DNA of 8,471 nt from Marinobacterium_E sp035458585 (GCA_035458585.1 DATHZN010000016.1:1-8471), one strand, 5' to 3'; shown: positions 1-7,418, numbered from the stretch's first letter. The notes: generated by a model from the sequence alone, not told the origin. A program made the numbers and translations.

Positions 1-606
1 CGTAATCACACCGCGTTTGGTGCCAGAGTCGTCAAATAGAGGAGCCGCTACTCGCAGTGTTGGATTGAGAGGAAACTCGATTACATCGTTCTCCACATTC
101 AGATCGAAGTCGGATAGATAGATTGCACCCCGACTCAACACCAGGCTCTCGTTCACATAATAACGGTTAACTTTGTTCTGTAGCCCAGCGGGTGGCACCA
201 CAATAGAGGCCGGGGGGACGTTATTGATACGCAACTGTTCGCGACCGTCATTATCAATATACCGTAGCTGCGAGTAGAGCTCCATCCGGCTCTGCATCAA
301 CGCCTGCCATTCGGACTCTACCGCTTCGAATACTCCAACCCCTGACGCACTGTTGTTAAATGCACTATTCAAAAGGGGGGAGTGACTGAGGAAGCTTATA
401 TCCCGTTCGGCTGAGCTCAGATAATCATCGATAATCTCTTCGGCTTGATCGAGCACTCCTTGCTGATTAATTATCAGTCGCTCGATCCGGTTTTTCTGCT
501 GGGAGCTAAAAAGCGCATAAAAAATCAGCGCAAGTAAGCCGCTACCGATCAGGCAAAGTACAAGGCTGAGACTGCGCGCGTCGCTGTTTGGCTTTAATGG
601 CCACAT
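1..606 (-). CDS. Membrane-anchored double-Cache sensor protein, N-terminal part (partial)
   Basis: The reading frame is open from an ATG at 604-606 to the window edge (202 codons) and lacks its C-terminus. I translated it directly. A short basic N-terminus is followed by one membrane segment (about residues 12-33), then an extracytoplasmic region. The stretch near residues 114-128 (LRYIDNDGREQLRIN), the N-R-Y-Y motif near 147-150 and 'AIYLSDFDLN' near 161-170 are typical of the double-Cache (PAS-like) periplasmic sensors of gammaproteobacterial diguanylate cyclases and histidine kinases. The protein should therefore sense a small molecule outside the inner membrane and signal through a cytoplasmic output domain that lies beyond position 1, so the output (GGDEF, EAL, kinase or MCP) cannot be decided. 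The start has AGAAGG directly abutting ATG, which is closer than usual. A 98-nt gap separates it from miaE upstream on the same strand; a perfect palindrome at 631-649 lies just ahead of the start. Confidence 0.8.
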   Translation of the reverse strand, partial: MWPLKPNSDARSLSLVLCLIGSGLLALIFYALFSSQQKNRIERLIINQQGVLDQAEEIIDDYLSSAERDISFLSHSPLLNSAFNNSASGVGVFEAVESEWQALMQSRMELYSQLRYIDNDGREQLRINNVPPASIVVPPAGLQNKVNRYYVNESLVLSRGAIYLSDFDLNVENDVIEFPLNPTLRVAAPLFDDSGTKRGVIT

Positions 607-630
607 CCTTCTGCTTTCACCTTTTGTGCA

Positions 631-649
631 ATTAAGAATTGTTCTTAAT
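631..649. repeat. Perfect 8-bp inverted repeat upstream of the sensor gene
   Basis: ATTAAGAA (631-638), TTG, TTCTTAAT (642-649) form a perfect 8+3+8 palindrome, 25-43 nt upstream of the sensor-gene ATG on the minus strand. It is AT-rich and has no run of T after it on either strand, so it is a poor intrinsic terminator for miaE. Its size and position suit a dimeric regulator's operator. It has only a loose resemblance to a Fur box. The sequence is seen; the operator role is inferred. Confidence 0.4.
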
Positions 650-704
650 CTAGTGACTAAAAGGTAGCTCAGATTACTGCTTAGTTAAAGCGGGTTTGGT
701 GAAC

Positions 705-1337
705 CTAACTGGCCAACTGCGCTGCTGGTTGTACGGGTGCGCCGCTATGAAAACGAAACTCCGGGTCAGGAGAGAGCACCAGCTCGCATTCAACGGCACA
801 GAAAGCTTCTATGCGCGGGCTGATATCTTCAGACGCACAATCCTGGGCTAACTTGAGGTAATCCTGATAATGACGCCCCTCGGAACGGAGCAGTGAGCGA
901 TAGAACTTTGCAAGTTCCTCGTCAAGGAAAGGCGCCAACGCAGCAAATCTCTCGCACGATCGAGCTTCGATGAAAGCACCGACAATTAAGATGTCCGTCA
1001 GGCGCTGCGGCTCATCTTTGCGGATGTGTTGATGCAACCCGCTGGCATAGCGCGAAGAAGCGAGGTGGGTGTAACGCAGTCCGCGGCTCTTTATGATCGC
1101 CAGGACCTGCTCAAAATGGATCAACTCCTCGCGGGCCAAGCGCGACATTTTATTCAGCAATTCAGGACGGTCAACATACTTGAACATGAGCGTCATAGCC
1201 GTCGAGGCTGCTTTTTTTTCACAATGTGCGTGGTCGGTCAATAGCAACTCTAGGTTGGCCGGATCGCGGGCCATCTCAATCCAGGAGTGCGGCGTTGAGC
1301 ATCCCAAAAAAGCTTTGATTTCATCTAGGGCGTCCAT
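705..1337 (-). CDS. miaE: tRNA-(ms2io6A37) hydroxylase, MiaE family
   Basis: MiaE is a non-haem diiron monooxygenase that hydroxylates the isopentenyl group of 2-methylthio-N6-isopentenyladenosine at tRNA position 37, in the cytoplasm. The 210-residue product has the ferritin-like four-helix layout with a full set of likely iron ligands: E40, E71 and H74 in 'EELIHFE', E124 in 'FIEARSCERF', and E153 and H156 in 'SEGRHYQDY'. The length is close to the family's usual size. The ATG at 1335-1337 is chosen because GGAGG lies 7 nt upstream and the protein then begins like known MiaE proteins (MDALDEIKAFLG). An in-frame TTG at 1400 would add 21 residues but lies inside the promoter. The gene is divergent from acnB and probably monocistronic or loosely coupled to the downstream sensor gene. 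The C-terminal tail after residue 180 is variable in the family and carries no motif I recognise. Confidence 0.93.
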   Translation of the reverse strand: MDALDEIKAFLGCSTPHSWIEMARDPANLELLLTDHAHCEKKAASTAMTLMFKYVDRPELLNKMSRLAREELIHFEQVLAIIKSRGLRYTHLASSRYASGLHQHIRKDEPQRLTDILIVGAFIEARSCERFAALAPFLDEELAKFYRSLLRSEGRHYQDYLKLAQDCASEDISPRIEAFCAVECELVLSPDPEFRFHSGAPVQPAAQLAS

Positions 1338-1367
1338 AGCTGTACCTCCGTTCGCAAATCTGCGCGC

Positions 1368-1395
1368 ATTATATCGGCTCACCCAGTTCTGTACA
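1368..1395 (-). promoter_or_regulatory. Sigma-70 promoter of miaE
   Basis: On the minus strand there is a perfect -10 TATAAT (1373 to 1368), a 16-nt spacer and a TGTACA -35 (1395 to 1390) matching TTGACA at four of six positions. A better TTGACT at 1400-1395 is 21 nt from the -10, which is too far. Transcription would start near 1360, giving a leader of about 25 nt that contains the GGAGG ribosome site. Confidence 0.65.
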
Positions 1396-1893
1396 GTCAA
1401 AACAGCGACTGGTAATCCTACAACAACGGTAGGCCTAAACGAGCATTTACATCAGCCACGGCTATTCGTAGCCTGCCCGGACAATGCAAGTGAATATTGG
1501 AAGCGAAAAGGGTTCTGAGCTCTCTGGTTGCCTGAGTACGCCAATAACCAGTCGTTCAAGGCGGTTCAGATTCTGATATTTTGCTGTAGTCGCGGGCATT
1601 CCCGTATCGGCCAACACCGACTAAGCTACTCAACTGGAGCAAGCGAAGTCCCCTCACCTCCTCGCCGCAACAGATTCACACAGGATCTAGTCATTATTCC
1701 GGCTTATTCTTATATTATTTATGTAAATATCAATTAGTTCTTAAGCAACCCCTGTCCTTAGCCAAAGTAGTAAAGCGTACATTTTGCAACTGCGATAAAA
1801 TATGCGCCGAATTTAACAACCTTCGATATCCACCAGGGGTATCGGCCCACGCCTCAAAAGGGTCTGGGAAACGTTATTGATGAGGGCGATATC
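1396..1893. other. Divergent miaE-acnB spacer with AT-rich acnB leader
   Basis: About 500 bases separate the miaE promoter from the acnB start. The open frames here begin at poor start codons, have no ribosome site and resemble no family I know, so I treat the stretch as non-coding. The part from about 1690 to 1740 is strongly AT-rich (TATATTATTTATG) and ends in TATCAATTAGTTC, one base off the IHF consensus WATCAAN4TTR. Further on, TAAAAT at 1796-1801 is a plausible -10 for acnB but has no good -35 at 16-18 nt, as expected of an activator-dependent promoter. A start there would give a leader of roughly 85 nt. These regulatory calls are inference. Confidence 0.4.
1882..1886 (+). promoter_or_regulatory. 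Ribosome binding site deciding the GTG start of acnB
   Basis: GAGGG ends 7 nt before GTG at 1894. The frame stays open further upstream with no ATG close by, but the GTG gives an N-terminus (MLEAYRKHVEERAAEG) that aligns residue for residue with E. coli AcnB, so the GTG is the likely start. Confidence 0.75.
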
Positions 1894-4491
1894 GTGCTTG
1901 AAGCTTACCGTAAACACGTAGAAGAGCGCGCCGCAGAAGGCGTACCACCAAAACCGCTGGATCCCGAGCAGACTACCGCTCTAGTTGAACTCCTAAAGAA
2001 TCCCCCTGCAGGAGAAGAGGAATTTCTGCTCAACCTGATCACCGACCGCGTACCAGCAGGTGTGGACCAGGCGGCCTACGTTAAAGCGGGTTTCCTTGCA
2101 GCGATCGCGAAGGGCGAGGCAAGCTCGCCGCTCATTGATGCTGTCAAAGCGGTTGAGTTGCTGGGCACCATGCTTGGTGGATACAACATCCAGCCTTTAA
2201 TCGAGTGCCTCGATGTAGACGCGCTGGCTCCAACCGCAGCTAAAGCGCTCTCTCACACGTTGCTGATGTTCGATGCATTCCATGACGTACAAGAGAAGAT
2301 GGAAGCAGGTAACGCCTTCGCTAAACAGGTGATGGAGTCCTGGGCGGCCGGTGAGTGGTTCACGTCCAAGCCAGCTTTGGCTGAAAAAATCACCGTTACC
2401 GTCTTCAAAGTGCCAGGTGAAACAAACACCGATGACCTCTCTCCTGCACCCGATGCTTGGTCACGTCCAGACATCCCGCTGCACGCTAACGCGATGCTGA
2501 AAATGGAGCGTGAGGGTATCAACCCTGAGATTCCGGGCACTAAGGGTCCGCTGGCACAGATCGAAGAGGTCAAGGCCAAAGGCTTCCCGGTTGCTTACGT
2601 TGGCGATGTGGTCGGAACGGGCTCTTCACGCAAGTCTGCGACCAACTCCGTTCTCTGGTTCTTTGGCGATGATATCCCGCACGTACCAAATAAGCGCGCT
2701 GGCGGTTACTGCTTTGGTGGAAAAATTGCACCGATCTTCTACAACACCATGGAAGATGCAGGCGCTCTGCCTATCGAGATGCCAGTTGACGAGCTGAATA
2801 TGGGGGACGTTATCGATGTATTCCCATTTGAGGGTAAGGTTAAACGTCACGGCACTGACGAAGTCATCAGTGAATTCGAACTCAAGACTCAGGTATTGAT
2901 TGATGAAGTTCAGGCGGGTGGTCGTATCCCTCTGATCATCGGTCGCGGCCTCACTGAAAAAGCCCGTGAAGCTCTGGGCATGGGCCCATCCGAGCTTTTC
3001 CGCAAGCCTCAGCAACCTGTTGATACAGGCAAAGGCTTCACGCTGGCGCAGAAGATGGTCGGAAAAGCCTGTGGCCTAGAGGGTGTTCGCCCCGGCATGT
3101 ACTGTGAACCGAAGATGACCACCGTTGGCTCACAGGACACCACAGGACCCATGACGCGCGACGAGCTAAAAGATCTGGCCTGTCTTGGCTTCTCTGCTGA
3201 CCTGACAATGCAGTCTTTCTGTCACACGGCCGCCTATCCCAAGCCAGTCGACGTAACAACTCACCACACCCTTCCCGACTTCATTATGAATCGTGGCGGA
3301 GTATCGCTGCGTCCGGGTGACGGTGTCATCCACTCTTGGCTCAACCGCATGCTTCTGCCAGATACTGTGGGTACTGGCGGTGACTCACACACCCGCTTCC
3401 CACTGGGTATTTCGTTCCCAGCAGGCTCTGGTCTGGTCGCTTTCGCTGCCGCTACCGGCGTAATGCCGTTAGATATGCCAGAATCTGTTCTGGTTCGTTT
3501 TAAAGGCAAGCGTAACCCCGGCATCACCCTGCGCGATCTGGTACACGCGATTCCTTACTACGCGATCAAAGAGGGGCATCTGACAGTTGCCAAAGCTGGT
3601 AAGAAAAACGTCTTCTCGGGCCGCGTGCTGGAGATTGAAGGTCTGGAAAATCTTACCGTAGAGCAGGCTTTCGAACTCTCTGACGCCTCAGCGGAGCGCT
3701 CGGCTGCTGGTTGTACCATCACTTTGGGCGAAGATTCGGTTGCTGAGTACCTACGCTCCAATATTGTCATGCTCAAGTGGATGCTCTCTGAGGGTTACGG
3801 CGATACACGTACCATCTCTCGCCGAATCAAAGGCATGGAAGAGTGGTTAGCCAACCCAAGTCTGATGCGTGCTGACGCTGATGCTGAGTACGCTGCCGTA
3901 ATCGAGATCGACATGTCAGAGATCAATGAGCCGATCCTCTGTGCACCGAACGATCCGGACGATGCTCGCTTGCTCTCCGAGGTACAGGGCGCCAAGATCG
4001 ACGAAGTATTCATCGGTTCTTGTATGACTAACATCGGTCATTTCCGCGCCGCTGGTAAGCTGCTGGAAGCATCAGGCCAGTCAATTCCAACGCGTATGTG
4101 GATCGCACCACCAACTAAGATGGACGCCGCACAGCTGACTGAAGAGGGTTACTACAACATCTTCGGAAAAGCCGGTGCGCGTATGGAGATGCCGGGCTGT
4201 TCACTCTGCATGGGTAACCAGGCACGAGTAGCGGCGAAGTCGACCGTGGTATCCACCTCGACTCGCAACTTCCCTAACCGTCTTGGCGATGGTGCGGATG
4301 TATTCCTGGCCTCTGCTGAACTCGCAGCTGTAGCAGCACTGGAAGGTAAACTGCCCACTGTTGCTGAGTACATGGATTACGCACAGAAGATCGACAGCAT
4401 GGCCGGTGACATCTACCGTTACCTCAACTTCGATCAGATGGAAGCTTATGTAGGTAAAGCCTCTTCAGTCATCCCGACTGTAGAAGCCTAA
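1894..4491 (+). CDS. acnB: Aconitate hydratase B
   Basis: Aconitase B is the main TCA-cycle aconitase of gammaproteobacteria; it interconverts citrate and isocitrate via cis-aconitate using a [4Fe-4S] cluster, and usually accepts 2-methyl-cis-aconitate as well. The product has 865 residues, the same length as E. coli AcnB. It starts with the HEAT-like domain unique to the B type (about 1-160), then the swivel domain (about 165-385, with 'GTGSSRKSATNS' from residue 241), then the three catalytic domains, including 'GGDSHTR' at 495-501. The cluster ligands are C710 ('GSCMTN') and C769 and C772 ('GCSLCMGN'), exactly the E. coli positions. Nothing is missing or broken. It starts at GTG with a good ribosome site. 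The gene stands alone: divergent from miaE and closed by two terminators. When the cluster is lost, E. coli AcnB binds mRNA and regulates translation; that role here is only inferred from the family. Confidence 0.98.
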   Translation: MLEAYRKHVEERAAEGVPPKPLDPEQTTALVELLKNPPAGEEEFLLNLITDRVPAGVDQAAYVKAGFLAAIAKGEASSPLIDAVKAVELLGTMLGGYNIQPLIECLDVDALAPTAAKALSHTLLMFDAFHDVQEKMEAGNAFAKQVMESWAAGEWFTSKPALAEKITVTVFKVPGETNTDDLSPAPDAWSRPDIPLHANAMLKMEREGINPEIPGTKGPLAQIEEVKAKGFPVAYVGDVVGTGSSRKSATNSVLWFFGDDIPHVPNKRAGGYCFGGKIAPIFYNTMEDAGALPIEMPVDELNMGDVIDVFPFEGKVKRHGTDEVISEFELKTQVLIDEVQAGGRIPLIIGRGLTEKAREALGMGPSELFRKPQQPVDTGKGFTLAQKMVGKACGLEGVRPGMYCEPKMTTVGSQDTTGPMTRDELKDLACLGFSADLTMQSFCHTAAYPKPVDVTTHHTLPDFIMNRGGVSLRPGDGVIHSWLNRMLLPDTVGTGGDSHTRFPLGISFPAGSGLVAFAAATGVMPLDMPESVLVRFKGKRNPGITLRDLVHAIPYYAIKEGHLTVAKAGKKNVFSGRVLEIEGLENLTVEQAFELSDASAERSAAGCTITLGEDSVAEYLRSNIVMLKWMLSEGYGDTRTISRRIKGMEEWLANPSLMRADADAEYAAVIEIDMSEINEPILCAPNDPDDARLLSEVQGAKIDEVFIGSCMTNIGHFRAAGKLLEASGQSIPTRMWIAPPTKMDAAQLTEEGYYNIFGKAGARMEMPGCSLCMGNQARVAAKSTVVSTSTRNFPNRLGDGADVFLASAELAAVAALEGKLPTVAEYMDYAQKIDSMAGDIYRYLNFDQMEAYVGKASSVIPTVEA

Positions 4492-4501
4492 GACTCTGTT
4501 C

Positions 4502-4521
4502 AACCTATGATGTGATAGGTT
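4502..4521 (+). other. Stem-loop between acnB stop and terminator
   Basis: AACCTAT (4502-4508), a 6-nt loop GATGTG and ATAGGTT (4515-4521) form a perfect 7-bp hairpin starting 11 nt after the acnB stop. No T-run follows, so it is not itself a terminator. It lies in the 3' untranslated region and could protect the mRNA end or be part of a 3'-UTR small RNA; both roles are inference. Confidence 0.45.
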
Positions 4522-4533
4522 AGATAGAAATAG

Positions 4534-4580
4534 AGCCCACAAATGCCGCTGGAAAACGGAGTTTGTGGGCTTTTTATTTT
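4534..4580 (+). terminator. Intrinsic terminator of acnB
   Basis: AGCCCACAAA (4534-4543) pairs over 10 bp with TTTGTGGGCT (4562-4571), with a further inner CCG/CGG pairing in the loop, and is followed at once by TTTTTATTTT. This is a textbook Rho-independent terminator 42 nt after the stop codon. Confidence 0.93.
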
Positions 4581-4582
4581 GT

Positions 4583-4604
4583 ACGCCCTATTTAGGGCGT
4601 TTTT
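4583..4604 (+). terminator. Second, back-up intrinsic terminator
   Basis: ACGCCCTA (4583-4590), TT, and TAGGGCGT (4593-4600) form an 8-bp GC-rich stem followed by TTTTT (4600-4604). It lies directly behind the first terminator, so acnB transcription should be almost fully insulated from the chemoreceptor gene. There is no T-run on the opposite side, so it works only for the plus strand. Confidence 0.8.
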
Positions 4605-5097
4605 ACAAATGCACGTAAGTTTTGAGCAGGCTTATCCTGCAAATTGACAATAGGACCTACTCAAATCCAATCATCAATAGAGAGATAAGCCGGTACAGAT
4701 CAGCGTAATTAGACGAAATGATCCTGACAAGATCGCAGTAGACAATCTGTGAGCGTTAACCTCACCCTTTCTCCTACGGGAACCCTGGAGCCCAGTATAG
4801 TCATAGGTACAGCCACTTTATCCGGCCCTACCACACAAGGTGGTTGGTATGACTGAGCTCTTATAATGGCTAATACACCGCGGCTTATCGCGTCTAATTT
4901 ACCAAGATGCCCCCTCAGTTCTTCCTTTTCTTGTAACTGCTTCACTTCTGATCTACTCTATACCTGACTAAATTACTCAGGTATATCCGGTTTTAGTGTC
5001 TGTTTATCTCTGAATGAAGTTAGGTCGTCCTCAGTATTTGCGACGCCAACTGACTAGAGGACAACAGACATCAACCTACTCTTTTTGAGGGCGGCTA
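4605..5097. other. Spacer between acnB and the chemoreceptor gene
   Basis: Nearly 500 bases with no gene I can support. One minus-strand frame (4945 to 4709, 78 codons, GTG start) has no ribosome site, many rare codons (AGG, AGA, ATA) and no family I recognise; I leave it as an unproven small gene. On the plus strand TATAAT at 4862-4867 is a perfect -10 hexamer but has a poor -35 and lies about 230 nt from the next gene. The clear element is the inverted repeat at 4959-4985. I saw no flagellar sigma-28 promoter (TAAA and GCCGATAA) ahead of the chemoreceptor. Confidence 0.4.
4959..4985. repeat. Perfect 9-bp inverted repeat upstream of the chemoreceptor gene
   Basis: TATACCTGA (4959-4967), a 9-nt AT-rich spacer and TCAGGTATA (4977-4985) form a perfect inverted repeat 113-139 nt before the chemoreceptor start. 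No T-run follows on either strand, so it is more likely a protein-binding site than a terminator. The half-sites ACCTGA/TCAGGT recall lux boxes (ACCTGT/ACAGGT), but the total spacing is one base longer. The regulator is unknown. Confidence 0.5.
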
Positions 5098-7068
5098 ATG
5101 TTAAACAACCTTAAGATAAAGTCTCAACTGGCCCTTGGGTTCGGAGCGGTGCTGGTTCTGCTCGTGGCAATATCAGTTGTCGGTTACATTGGGCTAAGCA
5201 GCACCTACAAAGGGTATGTTGAGTACCGAACACTCTCGTCCGAGACAAATTTAGCCTCAAGAATTCAAACCAGTATGTTAGCCATGCGCATAGCAGTTCT
5301 GAGATTTCTGGAGAGTCAGTCGCCTGAGCACCTTGATGACTTCAATAGTCGTAATGATCAGATGAGGGCCTACTTTCAAGAAGCACGAGAGCAGGTGAAA
5401 GATCCTAAGAGAGCCGAATGGCTTCAAAGTGTAGATGTGCAACTACAACAATACGAAGCCGCCTTCGATGAAGTGGTCAAACTCTATGAGCGGCGCCACA
5501 AGCTGGTGAAAGAGGATCTCGACCCTGCAGGACTTGCTATGCGTAAAGCCAACAGTGAGATTCTCTCGTCAGCTTATGCTGATGGTGACACCGAAGCGGC
5601 CTACCTGTCTGCACTCGTGCAACAACATCTTCTGCTAGCTCGTTTGTATGCGAATAAATTTCTAGTTTCTAACGACCCCGCTGATTCTCAGAGAGCCATT
5701 TTCGAACTCAGCTCGGAAATGCCGCCTTACCTCGAGCGCCTGGATCAAGAACTACAAAATCCTACGCGCCGTGCATTCTTTCAGGAGATCATAGAGAACC
5801 AGTTTAGATACCTAAACTCTTTTCGGGAGATCGAGCAGATAATCCTGACTCGGAATGACTACATTGACAACACGCTCAACCGTGTTGGTCCAGAGATAGC
5901 TCGACTTACCGAGGCGATTAAATTGGATGTCAAAAACGAGCAGGACCGGATGGCACCAGTGCTGAAGGAGAATACACAAGCCTATATCGGCACTATCTTA
6001 ACCGTCGCTCTGGGTGCATTGCTGGCCGGTGCGCTGATCTCCTGGCTCATCTCCCTCAGTGTGCGCCGACCAATTGGTGGGGAGCCCGCACAGATTGCAA
6101 GTATCACTGAAATTATAGCCTCGGGAGACCTGACACAGAACCTTAAACTCAACGATGCGGATACCGGTATCTACCGTTCAGTCGTAGAGATGTCGAATCA
6201 ACTCAGGGGGCTGATCGGATCCATTGTGGAGACCAGTGAAACGCTGGTCAGCTCGGCTCAGAGCAGCAAAGAGATCTCAGATCGCAACGCAAGAGTGTTC
6301 GATACACAGCGCGAAACAACTGAACAGGTCGTAGTGGCCGTTGAGCAGCTCTCAGCGAGCTTTAAGGAGGTAGCGCGCAATGCAGCAGCTTGCGCTCAGA
6401 ACTCCGAGTTAAGTATCCAAGCCAGTGAGCAAGGTCGCGTGACCGTTGACAAAACAATATCGGTTATCAGTGAGTTATCGCAGAACTTAGAGATATCAAG
6501 CGACATTGTTCGAAGACTGAATGAGCAGAGCCAGCACATTGATAAGGTCGTTGAGGTTATTGATGCAATATCCGATCAGACCAACTTGCTCGCCCTTAAT
6601 GCTGCGATTGAAGCCGCTCGCGCGGGTGAGCACGGCAGAGGGTTCTCTGTTGTTGCTGATGAGGTGCGTCAGTTAGCCAAACGAACGCAGCAGTCCACAA
6701 ACGAGATACAGGCGATTATCAAAACGCTTCAAGAGGGGAGCGTCGAAGCGGTCAGGGCTATGGATGAGAGCACGGTTAAAGCCAGACAAGCGGTCGATTG
6801 CTCTAACGAAACGGATAGTGCCCTTGCCGATATTAATACACGCATTAGCGACGTTGCACAGATGAATATTCAGGTCGCGGCGGCAGTGGAACAGCAGTCC
6901 GCGGTGTCAGACGAGATTAGTCAACGCATGGCAGAAATTTCCCAGAGCATCAGCCAATCCAGCTCGGACATCACTGCGGCCAAGGCGGCTAGCAGTAATG
7001 TTCAGTCGATGGCAACAAAACTGGGAGAGCTGGCGGGTAGCTTTAAGGTGACCAAGATCAATCCTTGA
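5098..7068 (+). CDS. Methyl-accepting chemotaxis protein with HBM-like sensor domain
   Basis: This is a transmembrane chemoreceptor that binds a ligand in the periplasm and controls the CheA-CheW complex. The 656-residue product has TM1 at about 10-33, a helical periplasmic region of about 260 residues, TM2 at about 295-322, a HAMP domain from 323 beginning 'RRPIGGEP', then a long coiled coil. The signalling tip starts at D493 (DQTNLLALNAAIEAARAGEHGRGF), highly conserved and intact. The sensor's length and the 'ETNLASRIQTSMLAMR' segment (49-64) fit the helical bimodular (HBM) class, known from McpS of Pseudomonas putida, which binds TCA-cycle acids and short organic acids; the ligand here is inferred. 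The C-terminus (FKVTKINP) has no NWETF-type CheR/CheB tether. ATG is chosen because GAGGG lies 6 nt upstream. No che genes are adjacent, so it probably feeds a chemotaxis system encoded elsewhere. Confidence 0.95.
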   Translation: MLNNLKIKSQLALGFGAVLVLLVAISVVGYIGLSSTYKGYVEYRTLSSETNLASRIQTSMLAMRIAVLRFLESQSPEHLDDFNSRNDQMRAYFQEAREQVKDPKRAEWLQSVDVQLQQYEAAFDEVVKLYERRHKLVKEDLDPAGLAMRKANSEILSSAYADGDTEAAYLSALVQQHLLLARLYANKFLVSNDPADSQRAIFELSSEMPPYLERLDQELQNPTRRAFFQEIIENQFRYLNSFREIEQIILTRNDYIDNTLNRVGPEIARLTEAIKLDVKNEQDRMAPVLKENTQAYIGTILTVALGALLAGALISWLISLSVRRPIGGEPAQIASITEIIASGDLTQNLKLNDADTGIYRSVVEMSNQLRGLIGSIVETSETLVSSAQSSKEISDRNARVFDTQRETTEQVVVAVEQLSASFKEVARNAAACAQNSELSIQASEQGRVTVDKTISVISELSQNLEISSDIVRRLNEQSQHIDKVVEVIDAISDQTNLLALNAAIEAARAGEHGRGFSVVADEVRQLAKRTQQSTNEIQAIIKTLQEGSVEAVRAMDESTVKARQAVDCSNETDSALADINTRISDVAQMNIQVAAAVEQQSAVSDEISQRMAEISQSISQSSSDITAAKAASSNVQSMATKLGELAGSFKVTKINP

Positions 7069-7124
7069 GTAGATTAAGAGCGGTCAGGACCCAGATTATT
7101 TAGAAACGAGTTAACAAAGATTCA

Positions 7125-7151
7125 CCGCTCAAGTTAATCAGGCTTGAGCGG
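7125..7151. repeat. 9-bp hairpin after the chemoreceptor gene
   Basis: CCGCTCAAG (7125-7133), a 9-nt loop and CTTGAGCGG (7143-7151) form a perfect, fairly GC-rich stem about 55 nt after the chemoreceptor stop. AGGATTCT follows, so the usual T-run is missing; it may stabilise the mRNA end or be a weak terminator. GAGCGGT at 7078-7084 can pair with ACCGCTC at 7124-7130 instead. Confidence 0.5.
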
Positions 7152-7363
7152 AGGATTCTAGACCGCATCACTCTGAGACTGAAGCAGCTTTCAGACACTA
7201 GGCTCCTGGCACAGGTCTGAGGTACCCAGAGCACCAAACAGAAAGGCTTGGTCTTTTGTGCAAGCGTTCACAACCTGGAACTAGGCAGTTCAATTAATCC
7301 AGACTCAATCTAACAGCCTTGGTTAGATGGTTAAGAACTGGTGGTACAGATACAACTTCCGCA

Positions 7364-7418
7364 ACCGACCCCTAAGTGCCGTTCTGCGAAGTGTAAGGTG
7401 GGTCGGTAGAAACCGACC
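7364..7418. repeat. ACCGACC/GGTCGGT repeats able to form two exclusive hairpins
   Basis: AACCGACC occurs twice in the same direction (7363-7370 and 7411-7418) with GGGTCGGT between (7400-7407). The central copy can pair with the left copy (8 bp, 7364-7371 with 7400-7407) or with the right copy (7 bp, loop AGAA). The right hairpin is followed by TTATAGGATATTTTC, a weak terminator-like tail on the plus strand. The pairing is seen; a switch function is inference. Confidence 0.45.

Noticed and set aside
1338..1400. TTG start at 1400 extending MiaE by 21 residues
   Set aside because: The extension covers the TATAAT promoter and the GGAGG ribosome site, and does not resemble MiaE N-termini.
1093..1737. 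Plus-strand open frames over miaE and its upstream region
   Set aside because: They are antisense shadows of miaE or begin at poor starts without ribosome sites and have no recognisable protein features.
2253..4373. Several open frames inside acnB in other frames
   Set aside because: All overlap an intact, highly conserved acnB and are shadows of its codon pattern.
4626..4640. GCAGG/CCTGC hairpin as a terminator for a minus-strand gene
   Set aside because: Only 5 bp, with no T-run on the minus strand.
7307..7327. ATCTAAC...GTTAGAT, matching integron attC end motifs RYYYAAC and GTTRRRY
   Set aside because: The two motifs are only 7 nt apart, whereas attC sites span more than 50 nt with extra inner boxes; no integron integrase or cassette is present.
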